Source: Endobacter medicaginis
Lineage (GTDB): Bacteria; Pseudomonadota; Alphaproteobacteria; Acetobacterales; Acetobacteraceae
DNA length: 64,000 nt
NCBI RefSeq assembly: GCF_014192375.1
Contig: NZ_JACHXV010000001.1
Span: 339,812 to 403,811 of the forward strand
Reading direction: 5' to 3'
Part shown: positions 61,043 through 64,000 of the stretch, piece after piece
How the letters are laid out: every line of letters begins with the position of its first letter
Position numbering within the stretch: the stretch's first letter is position 1
Position numbers and translations under genes: made by a program
Notes under the pieces: model-generated
What the model was told of the DNA's origin: nothing
Seen by the model: the letters and a program-made list of their open reading frames with translations, nothing else
Databases searched by the model: none

Positions 61043-63021
61043 CAGAAGGCCTCCCCGAGACCGATATAGAGTTCGAACGCGTCGGACTTGCCGGTCTTCG
61101 GCCGGTTCAGGGGCACCGCGACGTCGACGCGCAGCGGCCCGATCGAGGTGTAGTAGCGGCCGCCGATGCCCGCGCCATAGCGAACCGTGCCCTGGAACGG
61201 CCGCGAGCTGGTCGAGACCTGGCCCGCATCGAGGAAGGCGGCCATGCCGATCTTGTTCCACACACGCTGGCGCAGCTCGAAGCTGCCGGCATCCATCGCC
61301 ACCCCGCCGACCGGGTAGCCATCGGCGAAGACCGGCCCGATGCCCTGGTAGCGGAAGCCGCGCACGGTGGCCGAGCCGCCGGCGTAGAGCCGCTGGTCGG
61401 GCGGCAGGTCGAAGGTCGAGGCGCCCTGCACGGAGCCGACGATGCCCCGCAGCGCGATCACCGTGTGACCGGGTTTCGTCCAGCCGAGGCGGGAGACGTC
61501 GAAATACGTGGTCGCGGTGCCCTGCAGGATGGCGAACTCCCGCGTCCCGCCATGGGCCACCGAGTCGAATTCGGGCACGTAGACATCATGCCCGGAGCCC
61601 AGCGACACGGTCGGCGTCGCGGTCAGCGAGACCCGGAAGCCATGGGTGGGGCTGTCGAGCGGGCTGGCGAGGTCGGTATTGTCGAAATTCGCCGAGACCG
61701 GAAGCTGCACCAGCGTGTAGTGCCGGGTCAGCCCTTCCTGGATGATCTTCTCGCGCTCGCCCTGCAGCCCGACCGCGCCGGTCCAGTGCTTCGAGAACCG
61801 CCGGTCGAGACCGATGAAGGCGATCAGCGCGGTCTGGTTGTAGGAATAGAGGTTCTGCTTCAGCCCCTCGAGCTTGATGGTCAGGTTCTGGTTGCGACGC
61901 AGGAAGTCGGGCTTGGTCAGCTTGGCGTAGACGTCGTAGCCGAGCCCGTTGACCGCGGTGCCGACCAGACCGGTGCCGAGTGCGACGAGGTCGAGCCGCT
62001 CGGCATTGCCGAACAGGTTGTGGTGTGTCCAGGTCACACCGGCCGAGCCGCCGAGATCTGTCGAGTAGCCGGCCTGCACGGACACGGTGTGGCGCTTGGC
62101 CTCCTGCATGCTGAACAGCAGCGGCATCCGCCCGTCCACATCCAGCGTGCGGCCCGGGGGTGGGTCGTTCTTCACCGCGACATCGGAGAACACGCCCAGC
62201 GAGGCGAGGTCCTGGCGCGCCGCCTCGATCCGGCTCGGCTGCCACAGCTCGCCCGGATGGATCAGCAGCCGGCGTCGGATGAAGCTCTCATGCACATGGC
62301 CGAGGCCGTCCAGGAATATGTGACCGATATCGACCCGCGGTCCGGGCGTGATCTTGAACACGATGTCGAGCGTGTGCGTCGCCGGCTTCAGATAGGCCAC
62401 CGGCTCGGGCACGTCGGCCAGCGCATGGCCGGTCTCGCGCAGACCGCTCAGCAGCGCGCCCTGCGCATCGAGCACCTGCGAGGCGACCGCGTCCTGTCCC
62501 GAACGCAGGTCGAAATCGTGCCGCACCGTTGCCGGCAGGCTCTGTCCGGGCGGCAGGTCCATGCTGATGTGACCGATATGGAACATCTGCCCCTCATGGG
62601 CGGTGATCACCACCTTCGCGGTGCGCCCCTTGGGAATGGCGGCAATCGCGTCCACCGTGGCGGCGTCGCTCGCCTCGTGGCCGTCGATGAGGATCGCGAC
62701 ATGGCCGTCGTAGTAGCCGAAGCTTTCCAGAGCGGTCTTCAGCCGGTCGTAGTCGCCGCGCGCCCGCCCGGCCAGTGCGAACGGGCTGACGGCCTCGGTC
62801 TTCTGCAACGACACCAGGCTGGAACTGCCCGACAGCGCCGCATCGAGGCTCGAATTGCCGGTGGGCGTCACCTTCACACTGTAGGGCTGCGGGTCTGCCG
62901 CCCGCGCCACCGTCCAGCACCCCGTGGCGAACAGCAGGCCGCCGGCCAGGGCGAGATGCGTTCTGCGGGGAGGGGATACACTCGGAAACAGGCGCATCGT
63001 GGCATTGCATCGTTGAAACAT
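61042..63021 (-). CDS. tamA: TamA: BamA/Omp85-family outer-membrane protein
   Basis: A 659-aa Omp85 protein. A signal peptide precedes AADPQPYSVK. Three POTRA-like repeats lie at about 45-300 (including RGDYDRLKTALESFGYYDG, FHIGHISMDLPP and VDIGHIFLDGLG). The C-terminal 16-strand-type barrel begins near TVSVQAGYSTDLGG and includes the conserved lid-loop motif VRGFRYQGIGP and the final YIGLGEAF. ATG 63021 is used; ATG 62997 is a plausible alternative just before the signal peptide. It is first in tamA-tamB and is divergent from the acyltransferase gene. Confidence 0.93.
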   Translation of the reverse strand: MFQRCNATMRLFPSVSPPRRTHLALAGGLLFATGCWTVARAADPQPYSVKVTPTGNSSLDAALSGSSSLVSLQKTEAVSPFALAGRARGDYDRLKTALESFGYYDGHVAILIDGHEASDAATVDAIAAIPKGRTAKVVITAHEGQMFHIGHISMDLPPGQSLPATVRHDFDLRSGQDAVASQVLDAQGALLSGLRETGHALADVPEPVAYLKPATHTLDIVFKITPGPRVDIGHIFLDGLGHVHESFIRRRLLIHPGELWQPSRIEAARQDLASLGVFSDVAVKNDPPPGRTLDVDGRMPLLFSMQEAKRHTVSVQAGYSTDLGGSAGVTWTHHNLFGNAERLDLVALGTGLVGTAVNGLGYDVYAKLTKPDFLRRNQNLTIKLEGLKQNLYSYNQTALIAFIGLDRRFSKHWTGAVGLQGEREKIIQEGLTRHYTLVQLPVSANFDNTDLASPLDSPTHGFRVSLTATPTVSLGSGHDVYVPEFDSVAHGGTREFAILQGTATTYFDVSRLGWTKPGHTVIALRGIVGSVQGASTFDLPPDQRLYAGGSATVRGFRYQGIGPVFADGYPVGGVAMDAGSFELRQRVWNKIGMAAFLDAGQVSTSSRPFQGTVRYGAGIGGRYYTSIGPLRVDVAVPLNRPKTGKSDAFELYIGLGEAF

Positions 63022-63150
63022 CGCCCTGCCAAGGCTGAAAACCGGCCGCGGTTGCCCTGCCCCGTCCGCTGGAGCGGGAGCGTTGCGTCAAAGACGCAGC
63101 GCGGCATCACCGATATTGTCGAAATCGAGGCAAGGCTCTAACGGTGGGGC

Positions 63151-64000
63151 ATGTCGACGTCCCGCGCCGATCCGGCGGAACTCGCGCCGATCCCAGCCAA
63201 TGGCGCGTATCCGCCCGAAGCGGGGCCGGCCGGCGCGACGGACGACTCCCTCGCTCCCTTCGCCAACGACGCGCCGGAGTCGCCGCTTCGGCGCCTGGTG
63301 CGTCGGGCACGCGCCATCCGCCGGCTGCTGCTGATCGTGGTGTGGACGCTGGTCGCGGCTGCGATCCAGTCGGTGCTGCTGATGCTGCCGGGCCGGGCCA
63401 AGGCGTCGTTCGCGCGGTTCTACTGGTCGGTGGTGAGCCTGTTGCTGGGCATGCGGATCCGGGTCATCGGTGCGCCGATCGCCGGGCGCATGCATGATGC
63501 ACGCGCCGCCGAGCGCCGGCCGGTGGTCTATGTCTCCAACCACTCGTCCTGGCTCGACGTGCCGGTGCTGGGTGGGCGGCTGGTGGCGTGTTTCGTCGCC
63601 AAGGACGATGTCGCGAGCTGGCCGGCGGTCAGTACCGTGGCCCGGCTCGGCCGCACCTTCTTCGTCTCCCGCCAGCGCGCCAACACGGGGCGCGAGCGCA
63701 CCGAGATGCGGCAGCGCCTGTCCGCAGGCGACGACCTGATCCTGTTCCCCGAGGGCACCAGCTCCGATGGCACGAGGGTGCTGCCGTTCCATTCCTCGTT
63801 CTTCGCCATCGCCGATTGCGGGGCGGATGCGGCGGCGACCGGCACGCCGCTGGTGCAGCCGGTCTCGATCGTGTTCGACCGGCTCGGCGGCCTGCCGGTG
63901 GGTCACAAGCAGCGGCCGATCTTCGCCTGGTATGGCGACATGTCGCTCGCCCCGCATGTCTGGCAACTCGCCCAGCACCGCTCGATGCGGGCGACCATCC
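63151..64000 (+). CDS. plsC: 1-acyl-sn-glycerol-3-phosphate acyltransferase (3' end cut by window)
   Basis: The reading frame is open for 283 codons to the window edge, with no stop. A variable N-terminus of about 50 residues and a membrane segment (about 60-80, LLLIVVWTLVAAAIQSVLLML) precede the LPLAT domain. Motif I is NHSSWLD with the catalytic His131 and Asp136, and motif III is FPEG at 199-202 followed by TSSDG. Members add the second acyl chain to lysophosphatidate; related lyso-ornithine lipid acyltransferases look alike, so substrate is not certain. ATG 63151 is the first in frame. Confidence 0.88.
   Translation, partial: MSTSRADPAELAPIPANGAYPPEAGPAGATDDSLAPFANDAPESPLRRLVRRARAIRRLLLIVVWTLVAAAIQSVLLMLPGRAKASFARFYWSVVSLLLGMRIRVIGAPIAGRMHDARAAERRPVVYVSNHSSWLDVPVLGGRLVACFVAKDDVASWPAVSTVARLGRTFFVSRQRANTGRERTEMRQRLSAGDDLILFPEGTSSDGTRVLPFHSSFFAIADCGADAAATGTPLVQPVSIVFDRLGGLPVGHKQRPIFAWYGDMSLAPHVWQLAQHRSMRATI

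Noticed and set aside
60685-63141. 818-codon plus-strand frame across tamA and the end of tamB
   Set aside because: It crosses two coupled minus-strand genes with strong family signals and shows no domain.

Overview
The window is a GC-rich (mostly about 70 % by eye), densely packed stretch of chromosome, with 48 protein genes and no tRNA, rRNA, CRISPR array or insertion sequence that I could see. Gene content and order point to an alphaproteobacterium, probably Rhodospirillales / Acetobacteraceae. The clues are lysA followed by a TIGR02302/DUF4175 gene, dsbA directly before smc, a GAAC-N7-GAAC LexA box, coiled-coil N-terminus porins, and a weakly conserved RTX-like beta-strand repeat protein. 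The assignment is inference, not a database result.

Layout. 1-230: tail of a 142-bp-period tandem repeat. 0.2-4.0 kb (minus): a glycosyltransferase and a GT-C-like membrane protein. 4.1-8.6 kb: cdd (minus), then lysA and the DUF4175 gene (plus). 8.7-13.2 kb (minus): ppk-ppx-cdh, polyphosphate and CDP-diacylglycerol metabolism. 13.4-15.1 kb: purM-purN with a strong terminator. 15.2-17.7 kb (minus): RTX-like repeat protein and a fatty acid hydroxylase. 17.9-19.9 kb: a receiver-only response regulator and a TPR/glycosyltransferase. 19.9-21.9 kb (minus): two transglutaminase-like proteins. 22.0-23.9 kb: N-formylglutamate amidohydrolase and hrcA. 24.0-31.0 kb (minus): PAS histidine kinase, small exported protein, pyk, SH3 protein, DsrE-like protein, moeB-like gene and an AGE-family epimerase.

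31.0-33.8 kb (plus) is the most notable block. It holds a radical-SAM 'DNA modification/repair' protein with a helix-hairpin-helix tail, translationally coupled to a DUF4130-UdgX fusion carrying the KRRIH uracil-crosslinking motif. They share one apparent promoter whose -10 box overlaps a perfect alphaproteobacterial LexA box. The predicted transcript starts almost on the first ATG, so this looks like an SOS-controlled, leaderless DNA repair operon. 33.8-38.6 kb: a lower-GC orphan gene coupled to pncA, a c-type cytochrome, cobB (sirtuin), nagA and a YXWGXW-type secreted protein.

38.8-51.2 kb (plus): ilvD, then a complete phosphate-starvation locus pstS-pstC-pstA-pstB-phoU-phoB-phoR. A textbook array of PhoB half-sites lies before pstS, and a large hairpin stack lies between pstS and pstC. 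Two tandem paralogous porins of identical length (568 aa) follow. 51.5-63.0 kb (minus): an unusually long smc preceded by dsbA, then tamA-tamB. At the right edge (plus) is a truncated 1-acylglycerol-3-phosphate acyltransferase.

At least three kinds of intergenic hairpin element recur in the window. They are a large imperfect palindrome with a TGCGCTTCG...GATGCTC core (about 50-160, 41852-41976, 51282-51357), short paired GC-rich hairpins (37501-37542, 51486-51529), and AT-rich TTCTTT...AAAGAA hairpins (33741-33782, 42044-42067). All sit at the ends or between genes of transcription units.
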